A DNA stretch of 64,000 nucleotides from Prescottella sp. R16 (GTDB lineage: Bacteria; Actinomycetota; Actinomycetes; Mycobacteriales; Mycobacteriaceae). This document shows, piece after piece, positions 26,138-38,220 of this stretch. The stretch covers positions 186,001-250,000 of the forward strand of contig NZ_CP130943.1 in the NCBI RefSeq assembly GCF_030656875.1, in the 5' to 3' direction. The notes beneath the pieces are model-generated. The model did not search any database. It saw only the letters and a program-made list of their open reading frames with translations, and was not told the DNA's origin. Position numbers and translations under genes: made by a program. Every line of letters starts with the position of its first letter. The first letter of the stretch is position 1.

Positions 26138-26403
26138 TGATGCGCGTTCGACGACCCCGATCGGGCTCTCGAAACATTGCGGTCGACCGGATTTGTCCGG
26201 CTCCGCGAGTCCGTGCTCTGAGGGGAGGAAGGGTGGACCGGCCAGTACTCCGGGTCGGCCGGCTCACTGCCGATTCCCGAACCGATCGACGAGCAAACAT
26301 TCGGATAACAACACCGGATCGGGCGGCGATGTCCTGCTCGACACATCACACATTGCGGCGCCCGTAACCGGACGCTGAGCAGGTTCTCTCCGAGAGGAAA
26401 TGC

Positions 26404-27861
26404 ATGTCTGACAAGAATATTCGCCGCGTCGTCGGCGGATTGAGTGCGTTCGCGATCGCCGCGGGTTTCGCGGTGACGGCTGGTGTCGGGGCGGCGAATG
26501 CTGCGCCGGGCACGGTGGAGTGGAACCAGAACAATCGGCCGATCTCGCGGACGATCAGCAACGTGACGCCCGAGGTAGGCGAGACGATCACGGCAACCTC
26601 GGTCATTCGTCGTGAGTGGTCGCTCGAAGTGATCAATGCGGTGAAGGACCTGCATCCGACATGTCTCGAGTACGTGCCCGGATCGGCGAAGGTCAACGGC
26701 TCTGCCGTGACCCCGGAGAGCATCGAGTCCGATTTCGTTCGCACCACGGGCAGTTGGACGGTGCAGCCGTACACCGGCCAGAAGACGCTGACGTACGAGG
26801 TGTCGTACGTGGTCGGTGAGGGCTGCGATCGCGACACTCCGCTGATGACGACACTGCATGTGTCCGGTGGTCTCGGTGACGGTATCTACCAGGACAAGGG
26901 CCCGACCATCTCCGTCGCAAAGAGCGACACGACCACGACGCTCGGTGCCGTGTCCGGTGCGAAGGTCGGTGAGGTGACGAAGCTCAGTGCCACCGTCGCC
27001 GGCGGTATCCAGGGTGATCCGGTCGACTTCTATGTCGGCACCGGCAAGGTCGGTTCGGGCACGCTGGACGCGCAGCGCACCGCCACCTTCGATTGGACGC
27101 CGTCCACCAAGGGCACCGTCTCGGTGCAGGCGAAGTTCGCGGGCACCGCGAAGTCGAACGCGTCCGAGTCGGCGGCACAGAATGTGACCGTCACGAAGGA
27201 GAACGTCGCATCGTCGACCACTCTCGCCGCGGTGACCGGCGCCCAGGTGGGCCGGGCGTCGGCGTTGACGGCCACCGTGAACCCCACGGGCTCGGGTGGC
27301 GACGTCACGTTCAAGCACGGCGCCACGATTCTCGGCAAGGCGTCTGTGGACGCCGGCGGCACGGCCACCTACCAGTGGGTTCCCGCCCAGGCCGGCAGCT
27401 ATACCGTCACGGCGGAGTTCTCCGGTCGTGACGGCGTGAACGCCTCGTCCACCACCGGTACCGTCGAGGTTGCCGAGAAGCCGTCCGAGACCACGGACTC
27501 GTCGACGGTCGTCACCGCCGGTAACGGCAAGGCCGGTGTGGCACAGACTCTCTCGGCCAAGGTGACCGGAGCGGCGGGTGGCACCGTGACCTTCAAGGTC
27601 GGTGACCTGGTCGTCGGCACCGCGCAGGTCGGCAACGACGGCAACGCCACCCTCTCCTGGACCCCGGCGGCGGCGGGCGAGTTCATCGTCACCGCCCAGT
27701 ACTCGGGCGCCGGCACCGTCAACGCGTCGTCCGACACCGTCTCGGTCGTCATTGCCTCCGCCGACAACGGTGGCGGTGACAACGGTGGCGACGGCGGCAC
27801 CGGCAGCCTCGGCTCGCTCGGCAACATTTTCGGATCGCTGACCGGCATCTTCGGCCGGTAA
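26404..27861 (+). CDS. Secreted Ig-like repeat protein 3
   Basis: A 485-residue, shorter member of the tandem family. A signal peptide (FAIAAGFAVTAGVGAANA) is followed by an N-terminal domain resembling that of protein 2 (TPEVGETITATSVIRREWSL, then CLEYVPGSAKVNGSAV). Three Ig-like repeats follow, with TTTLGAVSGAKVGEVTKLSA-type starts. The Gly/Asp linker ends in GTGSLGSLGNIFGSLTGIFGR, a variant of the shared tail. Repeats have diverged clearly from those of proteins 1 and 2, so the duplication is old. A terminator hairpin follows at 27888. Confidence 0.85.
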   Translation: MSDKNIRRVVGGLSAFAIAAGFAVTAGVGAANAAPGTVEWNQNNRPISRTISNVTPEVGETITATSVIRREWSLEVINAVKDLHPTCLEYVPGSAKVNGSAVTPESIESDFVRTTGSWTVQPYTGQKTLTYEVSYVVGEGCDRDTPLMTTLHVSGGLGDGIYQDKGPTISVAKSDTTTTLGAVSGAKVGEVTKLSATVAGGIQGDPVDFYVGTGKVGSGTLDAQRTATFDWTPSTKGTVSVQAKFAGTAKSNASESAAQNVTVTKENVASSTTLAAVTGAQVGRASALTATVNPTGSGGDVTFKHGATILGKASVDAGGTATYQWVPAQAGSYTVTAEFSGRDGVNASSTTGTVEVAEKPSETTDSSTVVTAGNGKAGVAQTLSAKVTGAAGGTVTFKVGDLVVGTAQVGNDGNATLSWTPAAAGEFIVTAQYSGAGTVNASSDTVSVVIASADNGGGDNGGDGGTGSLGSLGNIFGSLTGIFGR

Positions 27862-27887
27862 CCGATATCGGAACACAGTTTCACCTC

Positions 27888-27917
27888 GGCCCGAGGGGAT
27901 GTCGATCCCCTCGGGCC
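27888..27917 (+). terminator. Hairpin after Ig-like gene 3
   Basis: Perfect 13-bp arms (GGCCCGAGGGGAT and complement) around GTCG, 26 bases past the stop. Confidence 0.78.
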
Positions 27918-28005
27918 GGTTTCACGCTCGGGGCCGCGAGCAGTGACCCGAGGTGGGATCGGTCAGGGGCCTCGCCTGTCTCCGGGACCGGCTACGCTGC
28001 ACCCT

Positions 28006-28761
28006 GTGGAACCCTTCTACCGAACGATCATCGGAGTTGCCCGCGCGATTTTCGCAGGCCAGGGCTTGAAGTTCACCGTTTCCGGGGAACAGCACTTTCC
28101 GGCGACGGGCGGTGCGGTGGTGGCGATCAACCACACCGGCTACATGGACTTCACGTATGCGGGTCTGCCGGCCCGCCGCGTCAAGCGGTACATCCGGTTC
28201 ATGGCGAAGAACGACGTGTTCGTCAACAAGATCTCGGGTCCGATGATGCGCGCCATGAAGCACATTCCGGTCGATCGTGCCGCCGGATCGGATTCGTACC
28301 GTGCTGCCGTGCAGGCGTTGCGTGACGGCGAACTGGTGGGGGTGTTCCCGGAGGCGACGATCAGCCGCAGCTTCGAACTCAAGGAGTTCAAGTCCGGGGC
28401 GGCCCGCATGTCGATCGAATCGGGCACGCCGGTGATCCCGATGGTGATCTGGGGTTCGCAGCGGGTGTGGACCAAGGGGTTCCCGAAGCGGCTGGGCCGC
28501 ACCAACACTCCCATCACGATCGCGGTCGGTGAGCCGATCGCCCCGTTCGAGCCGGCGTCGGAGATGACGGCGCTGCTGCACACGCGCATGGAGGAACTGC
28601 TGCGCGGTGTGCAGGCGAACTACGAGCATCCGGCCGGCGAGTACTGGGTGCCGGCCCGGCTCGGTGGCGGCGCCCCGACCCTCGAGGAAGCGAACGAGAT
28701 GGATGTCGCGGAGGCCGCCGAGAAGGCTGCCCGCCGTAGCAGGGAGACCGAAGGGAACTGA
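28006..28761 (+). CDS. Lysophospholipid acyltransferase family protein (PlsC-like)
   Basis: A 251-residue 1-acyl-glycerol-3-phosphate acyltransferase family member. The acceptor/catalytic HxxxxD motif is NHTGYMD, and the glycerophosphate-binding motif is FPEATISRSFELKEFKSGAA. GTPVIPMVIWGSQRVWTKG is the third conserved block. It probably acylates a lysophospholipid or related glycolipid at the inner membrane. GTG 28006 (MEPFYRTIIGVARAIF) is chosen as the family start. The HAD phosphatase gene starts five bases after its stop. M. tuberculosis carries similar acyltransferases next to the Rv3813c HAD gene. Confidence 0.88.
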   Translation: MEPFYRTIIGVARAIFAGQGLKFTVSGEQHFPATGGAVVAINHTGYMDFTYAGLPARRVKRYIRFMAKNDVFVNKISGPMMRAMKHIPVDRAAGSDSYRAAVQALRDGELVGVFPEATISRSFELKEFKSGAARMSIESGTPVIPMVIWGSQRVWTKGFPKRLGRTNTPITIAVGEPIAPFEPASEMTALLHTRMEELLRGVQANYEHPAGEYWVPARLGGGAPTLEEANEMDVAEAAEKAARRSRETEGN

Positions 28762-28766
28762 AGGCT

Positions 28767-29594
28767 GTGGACCGCCGCCCCACCTTCGTCGCCAGCGACG
28801 TCGACGGCACCCTGATCGACGACGAGGAACGCGTCACCGCACGCACCCGTGCGGCAGTGGCCGCCGTCGTGGCGTCGGGGACCCCGTTCGTCCTCGCCAC
28901 CGGCCGGCCGCCGCGCTGGCTCGCACCCGTCGTCGACGGGCTCGGTTTCGCGCCGCTCGCGGTGTGCGCCAATGGTGCCGTCCTCTACGACGCCGGAACC
29001 GATCGTGTGCTGAGTGCGTCGACGCTGTCGGTCGACACTCTCGCCTGGATCGCCGACCTCGTCGAGTACGAGCTGCCCGGTGCCGGACTGGCCGCCGAGC
29101 GCGTCGGTGCCACCGCCCACGACACCGCGACCCCGCAGTTCGTCAGCGCCCCCGGCTACGAGCACGCATGGCTCAACCCGGAGCACACCGAGATGGCGCC
29201 GGAGGACATCCTGTCGTCCCCGGCGATCAAGATGCTCGTCCGCATTCCCGGTGCCGACAGTTCCGCCATGGCCGCGGTCCTGCGGCCGCTGGTGGGGGAG
29301 CGGGCCGACCTGACCTATTCGACGAACAACGGGTTGATCGAGATCTCCGCTGCCGGCGTCACCAAGGCGTCCGGGTTGCGGGCCGCGGCCACGCATCTCG
29401 AGGTCGACGCGTCCGGTGTCGTGGCGTTCGGTGACATGCCCAACGACATCCCCATGCTCGAGATGGCCGAGCGTGGCGTCGCGATGGGGAACGCACATCT
29501 CGATGTGAAGGCCGCCGCCGACGAGGTGACGCTCGCCAACACCCGGGACGGCGTCGCCCACGTCCTCGAACGGCTCTGGGCGAATCAGCTGTAG
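28767..29594 (+). CDS. HAD superfamily hydrolase (Cof type)
   Basis: A 275-residue Cof-type HAD phosphatase. Motif I is FVASDVDGTLIDD (nucleophile Asp), motif II is VLATGRPP, and motif IV is VVAFGDMPNDIPMLEMA. An alpha/beta C2 cap fills residues about 85-190. These enzymes dephosphorylate sugar phosphates or similar small molecules; the substrate is unknown. The GTG start lies five bases after the acyltransferase gene, so the two are likely co-transcribed. Position matches Rv3813c. A strong bidirectional hairpin follows. Confidence 0.92.
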   Translation: MDRRPTFVASDVDGTLIDDEERVTARTRAAVAAVVASGTPFVLATGRPPRWLAPVVDGLGFAPLAVCANGAVLYDAGTDRVLSASTLSVDTLAWIADLVEYELPGAGLAAERVGATAHDTATPQFVSAPGYEHAWLNPEHTEMAPEDILSSPAIKMLVRIPGADSSAMAAVLRPLVGERADLTYSTNNGLIEISAAGVTKASGLRAAATHLEVDASGVVAFGDMPNDIPMLEMAERGVAMGNAHLDVKAAADEVTLANTRDGVAHVLERLWANQL

Positions 29595-29599
29595 GAACC

Positions 29600-29652
29600 A
29601 CGAAAACGATTCGGCCCCTCCACAGAAAGTGGAGGGGCCGAATCGTTTTCGT
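29600..29652. terminator. Bidirectional terminator hairpin
   Basis: Perfect 24-bp arms starting ACGAAAACGATTCGGCCCCT with an AGAAA loop. It lies between the convergent HAD and amidase genes. The A/T-rich ends (CGAAAACG and CGTTTTCG) give a short U-run in either direction, as in classical terminators. Confidence 0.88.
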
Positions 29653-29657
29653 AGGTG

Positions 29658-31730
29658 TCAGTTGACCTGGACCGGGGCCTCGGATGCCACGTCGGCCGGT
29701 GCCGGGGCGGCAGCGGGAGCCGCCTCGGCAGGAACCTCGGCCGCAGCCGGTGCCGCACCCGGGGTGTTGAGGATCGTGGTGACCTGGCCGGTCGCCTCGT
29801 CGAAGATCATCGATCCGCGTTCGAAGTCGCTGCGGAATCCGCCGTCGACCCGGTACTCGTCACTGATCGGCAGGCCGATGTCACTGGCGACCCCGCCGGC
29901 CGACTGCCACGTCTGGAAGATCTTGCCGATCACCGTCATCACCCCACCGAGCGGGGACGTGACGAGCGCGCCGTTCTGGAAGAACGCGTACAGCTGGCCG
30001 GTCGCCGTGGTCAGCAGGCCGGTGAGGGCGTCACCGAGCATGCCGCGGTTGCCGCCGAGCGCGAGCCACTGGCGCGCAATCGGATTGGAATCCGCCATCG
30101 ACAGGAGGCCGTTGACGATCTGCGGGATCTGCTGGCTCGGATCGAGCGACCCGGTCCCCGGCTGCGGTGCCGGATTGTTGCCACCGGAACTCGGGTTCGT
30201 CGGCGGCGTGCTGCCACCGTTCCCGCCGCTGGGGCCACCGTAGTTGGCGGCCGCGATGTCCCGGATCTGATCCATCTGCGCGTACGCCGCCGCGCCCGGG
30301 CACTCGGTGTAGCCGACGTCGCGGTGCGCGAAGATGATCGGCAGCTGAACTGCCTGTCCCAGCGGGTACTTCGTGAACGACGTGCCCTCCGAGTACATCG
30401 TCGTCGTGCCCTTCGGGTTCAGGCCCGCGAGCTTCAGACGCCATCCCAGGTACTTGCCGACGGACTGGATCGTCGCGGCCGGGGCCGGCTCGTTGACGAA
30501 GTTACCCATCATCGCGATACCGACGGTGTTCTCGTTGAAGCCACCGGCGTGCGCGCCCTGCACCGGACGGTCCAGGCCACCGAAGCGGCCCTCGAAGATC
30601 TGTCCGTAGCGGTCGACGAGCACGTTGTAGCCGACGTCGCACCAGCCGAGCGTCTGCGCGTGGTACGCGTAGATGCCGCGCACGATGCCCGCCGACTGCT
30701 CCTTGGTGTAGTTGTTGTTCTCCGCGGTGTGGTGCACGGTCGCGCCACCCGTCGAATCGTCGTAGACCGGGGCCTGGCAGCGGATGCTCTCGTCGGCGCC
30801 CCACGCGGACCGCGAAATGACGTTGATGCCGTTCACCGACGTCGGCGTCGCAATGTCCTGCAGGTTCGAATCCTGCGGTCCCGTACCGGGGTTGATGAGG
30901 ACGGCGGAAATGTCGTCGGCGGTGAGAGTGGCGGCGCGCAGCGGCTTCGACGCCGCGGCCGGCACGTACCCGAGCGGCTGCTCGGCCTCCGGCTCGGCAG
31001 CGGGAACCGGCTCGGCGGCAGGCGCATCGGCCGCCGGAGCAACCGGAGCGGCAGGAACGTCGCTGGGGGCTGCGGCACCGTTCTCGGTCGGTGTCACCAG
31101 GATCTGCACGGTGTTCGTCTCCCCGACGAACACCGGATCGGTGCCCTGCTTGCCGGACGCCGTGGCCATCTCGGCGCTGCCCTGGTCGATGACGTCCGGG
31201 CTGAACCATTGGCCCCAGGATCCGTCGGCGAGCTTCGCACGCACCTTCGTGACCGTCGAATCGAGGTTCGCCGCGGTGAGCGCCACCATCGAGAACGGAT
31301 CGTCGCGGGTGATCTCCTTGACCGTCGCACCGAGCTGCTGCGTCGGATCGGGAACGGCCGCGTCCGGTGCAGGGGTGGCCTCGGCGATGTCGCCGGGCTC
31401 GGTGGACTCGCCGGGCTCGGTGGGCGTCGTCAGCTGCGGAAGCTGGAGCGACCCGCCGCCGGGCAGCGGCACCTCGGTGGGGATCGGCAGATCGCGCAAC
31501 CGGATGTCGGGGAGGTCGAGCCCGGTGAGTTCCTTGACCGGGATCACGATGTCCGGGACGGCCGCGAGCACGATCTCGGAGATCTGTGTGGGGACGACCT
31601 GGGTGGCATCGCTGGCGGATCGCACGTCCGACGCGTCGCTGCCGAGTGCCTGGACAGCGAAGGGTGTGGCAACCGCCACTGCGGCCACTGCGGCCAGAAC
31701 GACGGAGTTCTTGGGTCGACGGTGCGGCAA
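29658..31730 (-). CDS. csp: Exported PGRP/N-acetylmuramoyl-L-alanine amidase domain protein
   Basis: A 690-residue exported protein. The start is judged to be TTG 31730, because GAGGAGAA lies seven bases upstream and the product begins with a signal peptide (NSVVLAAVAAVAVATPFAVQ). A Pro-rich linker and a beta-rich domain precede a peptidoglycan-recognition/amidase-2 domain at about residues 325-510. That domain shows ISRSAWGADESIRC, GGATVHHTAENNNYT, GWCDVGYNVLVDRYGQIFEG and FAHRDVGYTECPG, the zinc and substrate residues. An LGFP-like end (DIGLPISDEYR) suggests wall binding. It matches Rv3811 (csp) by content and position. Confidence 0.87.
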   Translation of the reverse strand: MPHRRPKNSVVLAAVAAVAVATPFAVQALGSDASDVRSASDATQVVPTQISEIVLAAVPDIVIPVKELTGLDLPDIRLRDLPIPTEVPLPGGGSLQLPQLTTPTEPGESTEPGDIAEATPAPDAAVPDPTQQLGATVKEITRDDPFSMVALTAANLDSTVTKVRAKLADGSWGQWFSPDVIDQGSAEMATASGKQGTDPVFVGETNTVQILVTPTENGAAAPSDVPAAPVAPAADAPAAEPVPAAEPEAEQPLGYVPAAASKPLRAATLTADDISAVLINPGTGPQDSNLQDIATPTSVNGINVISRSAWGADESIRCQAPVYDDSTGGATVHHTAENNNYTKEQSAGIVRGIYAYHAQTLGWCDVGYNVLVDRYGQIFEGRFGGLDRPVQGAHAGGFNENTVGIAMMGNFVNEPAPAATIQSVGKYLGWRLKLAGLNPKGTTTMYSEGTSFTKYPLGQAVQLPIIFAHRDVGYTECPGAAAYAQMDQIRDIAAANYGGPSGGNGGSTPPTNPSSGGNNPAPQPGTGSLDPSQQIPQIVNGLLSMADSNPIARQWLALGGNRGMLGDALTGLLTTATGQLYAFFQNGALVTSPLGGVMTVIGKIFQTWQSAGGVASDIGLPISDEYRVDGGFRSDFERGSMIFDEATGQVTTILNTPGAAPAAAEVPAEAAPAAAPAPADVASEAPVQVN

Positions 31731-32039
31731 GGCGAATTCTCCTCGTGTTAGTGCGCGGGGTGTCTTCGTGCGCTGCGAGCGACCTTTCGGCCGATCCGAT
31801 CCCGGAGGGGTCGGGGTTCGGACTGAATCCTGGGGGCTGCCCCGGGAGGGCGTCCACAGATCACCCGAGGATGTCTGCAACTTGTGATGCTTATGTTACT
31901 GACGTGATCGCTGTTACCTGTGTGGCTTGTGTTGCCAACCTCGATCACTGTTGCCACACTAGTCGCAACTTCTCTAACGCTCAACCTTAACTTGAGCCTT
32001 TGAGTCCCCGAGTCTCCGCCGTGAACCGAGGAGTGGCGT
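31731..32039. other. Divergent promoter region between amidase and SpoIID-like genes
   Basis: A 309-base gap containing promoters for both cell-wall genes. GTTAC occurs at 31895-31899 and 31913-31917, an 18-base direct repeat. Motifs of this kind have been linked to the cell-wall regulator MtrA, but this is weak evidence. The half nearest the SpoIID-like gene is unusually AT-rich for this DNA. No small gene was convincing. Confidence 0.5.
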
Positions 32040-33719
32040 ATGACCGAATCTCGACTCCGCACGATCCTGAACCGTGGTGTCCGCACCCGCCGACGACGGG
32101 GACCGTCCCCCGCCGTCGGCCGTGCGGTCGCCCTCGGCCTCGCCCCGGCCCTCGTCGTGGGCGTCGCTGTCGGCGTGATCGCGAACCGCACCGCCGACAC
32201 CGAGATCGTGCCCGTCGTCGCCGCCGACACCCCCATCACCCTCAACGGTCACGGCTACGGTCACGGCCGCGGCATGGGGCAGTACGGCGCCTACGGCTAC
32301 GCGAAGAACTTCGGCTGGTCGGCCGAGCAGATCGTCGACCACTACTACGGCAACACGAACCGGGGGCAGCTCAGCGACCCCTGGATCACGGTCCGCCTCC
32401 TGGGCCGCGACGACAAGCGCCTCGACGTGTACTCGCAGGCAGGGCTCAACGTCGCCGGCCGATACTTCGGGCCGAACGCATCCGCGCACGTCACCCCCAC
32501 GCCCGGCGGCGCCGACGTCACCGTCACCGACGGCTGCAACGGCCGCGAACTCTGGCGCGGCTCCACCAGCCACCCCTGGGTCGACCCGGTGAACCTCGAC
32601 GGCAACCGGCCGCAGAACGAGCACCTGCGCCTGTGCGACGGCAACGTCCCCTACCGCGGCGCGATGGGCGCCGTCCGCGACGGCGGCGGCGCCTGGCGCA
32701 CCGTCAACCGGGTACAGATGCAGGACTACCTGTACGGCGTCGTACCCGCCGAATCGATTCCGTCGTGGGCCGACTCCGGCGGCATGCAGGCACTGCGCGC
32801 CCAGGCCATCGCCGCCCGCTCCTACGCGGCCGCCGAGAACCGCTACGGCTACGCGAAGACCTGCGACACCCAGTCCTGCCAGGTGTACAGCGGCTCGAAC
32901 CGGGAGGACGGGCGCACCACCGCCGCCGTGAACTCCACGGCCGGCACCGTCGTCATGCGAGGCGGCCAGGTGATCGCCACCGAGTTCTCGTCGTCGTCCG
33001 GTGGCTTCACCGCAGGCGGCACGTTCCCGGCCGTCGTCGACGACGGCGACGTCGTCTCACCCAACCGCAACTGGTCGCAGACCGTCACCGCCGGCCGGAT
33101 CGCGGACGCCTTCGGGGTCGGCGAACTGGTCTCGTTCGACGTGATCGGACGCAACAACCTCGGCGCCGCCGGCGGTCGCGTCACCAAGGTCCGCGTCGTC
33201 GGAACGGACCGGACCGTCGAGGCGACCGGCGACGACACCCGCTGGAAACTCGGCCTCAAATCCGACTGGTTCACCGTCGGCGGCGCACCCGCGCCCGGTC
33301 TGCCGAACATCCCGGGCCTGCCCTCGCTGCCGGAGTTGCCGCCGGGCTCGCTCGAGTCGATTCCGTTCCCCGACATTCCCCTGCCGCAGATCCCGGGCCT
33401 GCCGCCGTTGCCCCCGATCACCGCGGAATCCCTCGAATCGATCCCGCTACCGGAGATTCCCGGCCTGCCGCCGCTGCCGATCGCCGAAGCCGCCGACGTG
33501 GCAGCCGGGGACTCCCCGATCGATGCCGCGTACCGGGAACTCGGCGGACCGCAGAGCGCACTGGGGGAGCCGACCGGACCGGAACTGATGCTCGTCGACG
33601 AATCCGGCACGTTCCGCTCCTACACGGGCGGCACCATCGTGTGGACGCCGACGCTCGGCGCCCGCGTCGTCGACGACAGCGTCGTCGTACAGCAGGTGCT
33701 GCAGGACGCCCCCGCCTGA
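32040..33719 (+). CDS. SpoIID/LytB domain exported protein
   Basis: A 559-residue protein with an Arg-rich start and one N-terminal hydrophobic segment (ALGLAPALVVGVAVGVIA), so it is exported or anchored. The SpoIID/LytB domain (about residues 60-410) has GHGYGHGRGMGQYGAYGYA, QDYLYGVVPAESIPSWAD, ALRAQAIAARSYAA and ATEFSSSSGGFT, as in amidase activators and peptidoglycan transglycosylases. A Pro/Leu-rich stretch follows (IPGLPPLPPITAESLESIPL), ending in an LGFP-like module (ALGEPTGPELML). It is divergent from the amidase gene, so both probably act on peptidoglycan. Confidence 0.86.
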   Translation: MTESRLRTILNRGVRTRRRRGPSPAVGRAVALGLAPALVVGVAVGVIANRTADTEIVPVVAADTPITLNGHGYGHGRGMGQYGAYGYAKNFGWSAEQIVDHYYGNTNRGQLSDPWITVRLLGRDDKRLDVYSQAGLNVAGRYFGPNASAHVTPTPGGADVTVTDGCNGRELWRGSTSHPWVDPVNLDGNRPQNEHLRLCDGNVPYRGAMGAVRDGGGAWRTVNRVQMQDYLYGVVPAESIPSWADSGGMQALRAQAIAARSYAAAENRYGYAKTCDTQSCQVYSGSNREDGRTTAAVNSTAGTVVMRGGQVIATEFSSSSGGFTAGGTFPAVVDDGDVVSPNRNWSQTVTAGRIADAFGVGELVSFDVIGRNNLGAAGGRVTKVRVVGTDRTVEATGDDTRWKLGLKSDWFTVGGAPAPGLPNIPGLPSLPELPPGSLESIPFPDIPLPQIPGLPPLPPITAESLESIPLPEIPGLPPLPIAEAADVAAGDSPIDAAYRELGGPQSALGEPTGPELMLVDESGTFRSYTGGTIVWTPTLGARVVDDSVVVQQVLQDAPA

Positions 33720-33750
33720 CCCGGCGTCGCACCGTCTTCTCCTCGGTGTC

Positions 33751-33771
33751 TTGACATTGACGCAGCGTCAA
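33751..33771 (+). promoter_or_regulatory. TipA/MerR-type promoter-operator
   Basis: TTGACA (-35) at 33751-33756 is followed at once by TTGACGCAGCGTCAA, a perfect 7-bp-arm palindrome (33757-33771). A palindrome lying in the spacer is the hallmark of MerR-family operators. It is about 45 bases upstream of the MerR gene and predicts autoregulation. The -10 element is not obvious. Confidence 0.7.
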
Positions 33772-33815
33772 CCGACACGCTGGGTCGTACCGACGAGGAC
33801 CGAGGAGGAGACGGT

Positions 33816-37704
<3,889 letters not shown>

Positions 37705-37721
<17 letters not shown>

Positions 37722-38220
37722 GGTGAAGATCCTGCAGGTCGTGCAGGGCACGATCGGCGCGCAGCCCGCGGTCGTCAAAGCGGCCCGGGGTATGTCCCAC
37801 TTCGGTGAGCACGCCCTCGGCTGGGTCGCTGTCGCCGGCATCGGCGCCGCCCTCGACAAGCCGCGCCGCCGCCGGTGGGCGGGGGTCGCGGTCGGTGCCG
37901 TCGGTGCACACGCGGCATCGATCGTCATCAAACGTGTCGTACGCCGGCCCCGTCCGAACGATCCGTCCGTGCAGGTCAACGTGTCGACGCCGAGCAAGCT
38001 GAGCTTCCCGTCGTCGCATGCGACGTCCACGACGGCGGCGGCCGTGCTGCTCGGACGCCTCACAGGGCTACCCTTGCCTGCGGTGCTCGTGCCCCCGATG
38101 CTGCTGTCGCGGCTCGTGCTGGGCGTGCACTACCCGACCGACGTGCTCGCCGGGTCCGCCCTGGGAGCAGCCTCGGCCGCAGTGGTGCTGCGCGCCGACA
38201 AGAAGTGTGGAGAGAGATGA
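37705..38220 (+). CDS. PAP2 family decaprenylphosphoryl-5-phosphoribose phosphatase
   Basis: A 171-residue PAP2 membrane phosphatase, expected to dephosphorylate decaprenyl-phosphoryl-5-phosphoribose in the arabinose donor pathway. Motifs are KRVVRRPRPND (KxxxxxxRP), PSSHATSTTAAA (PSGH-type with the catalytic His) and SRLVLGVHYPTDVLAG (SRxxxxxHxxxD). About four membrane helices are visible. It overlaps glfT2 by 17 bases and ubiA by 4 bases. It corresponds to Rv3807c. The assignment to this step rests on the family and the conserved context. Confidence 0.92.

Larger units (their letters stand above)
26025..26403. other. Intergenic region upstream of Ig-like gene 3
   Basis: A 379-base gap. It holds a terminator hairpin (26041-26079), then a GGACGTACGTCC palindrome (26119-26130) abutting a TATAGAG -10-like element at 26131. 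No convincing coding region was seen in the remainder. A GAGAGG ribosome site near 26392 serves the next gene. Confidence 0.65.

Noticed and set aside
26044..26367. Small plus-strand ORF before Ig-like gene 3
   Set aside because: It begins inside a terminator hairpin and has an Arg-rich shadow-like composition.
21140..27861. Sortase-anchored surface proteins
   Set aside because: No LPXTG-type motif, C-terminal membrane helix or sortase gene was found.
29655..31751. A 698-codon plus-strand frame opposite the amidase gene
   Set aside because: Antisense shadow; the minus strand has signal peptide, PGRP motifs and a strong ribosome site.
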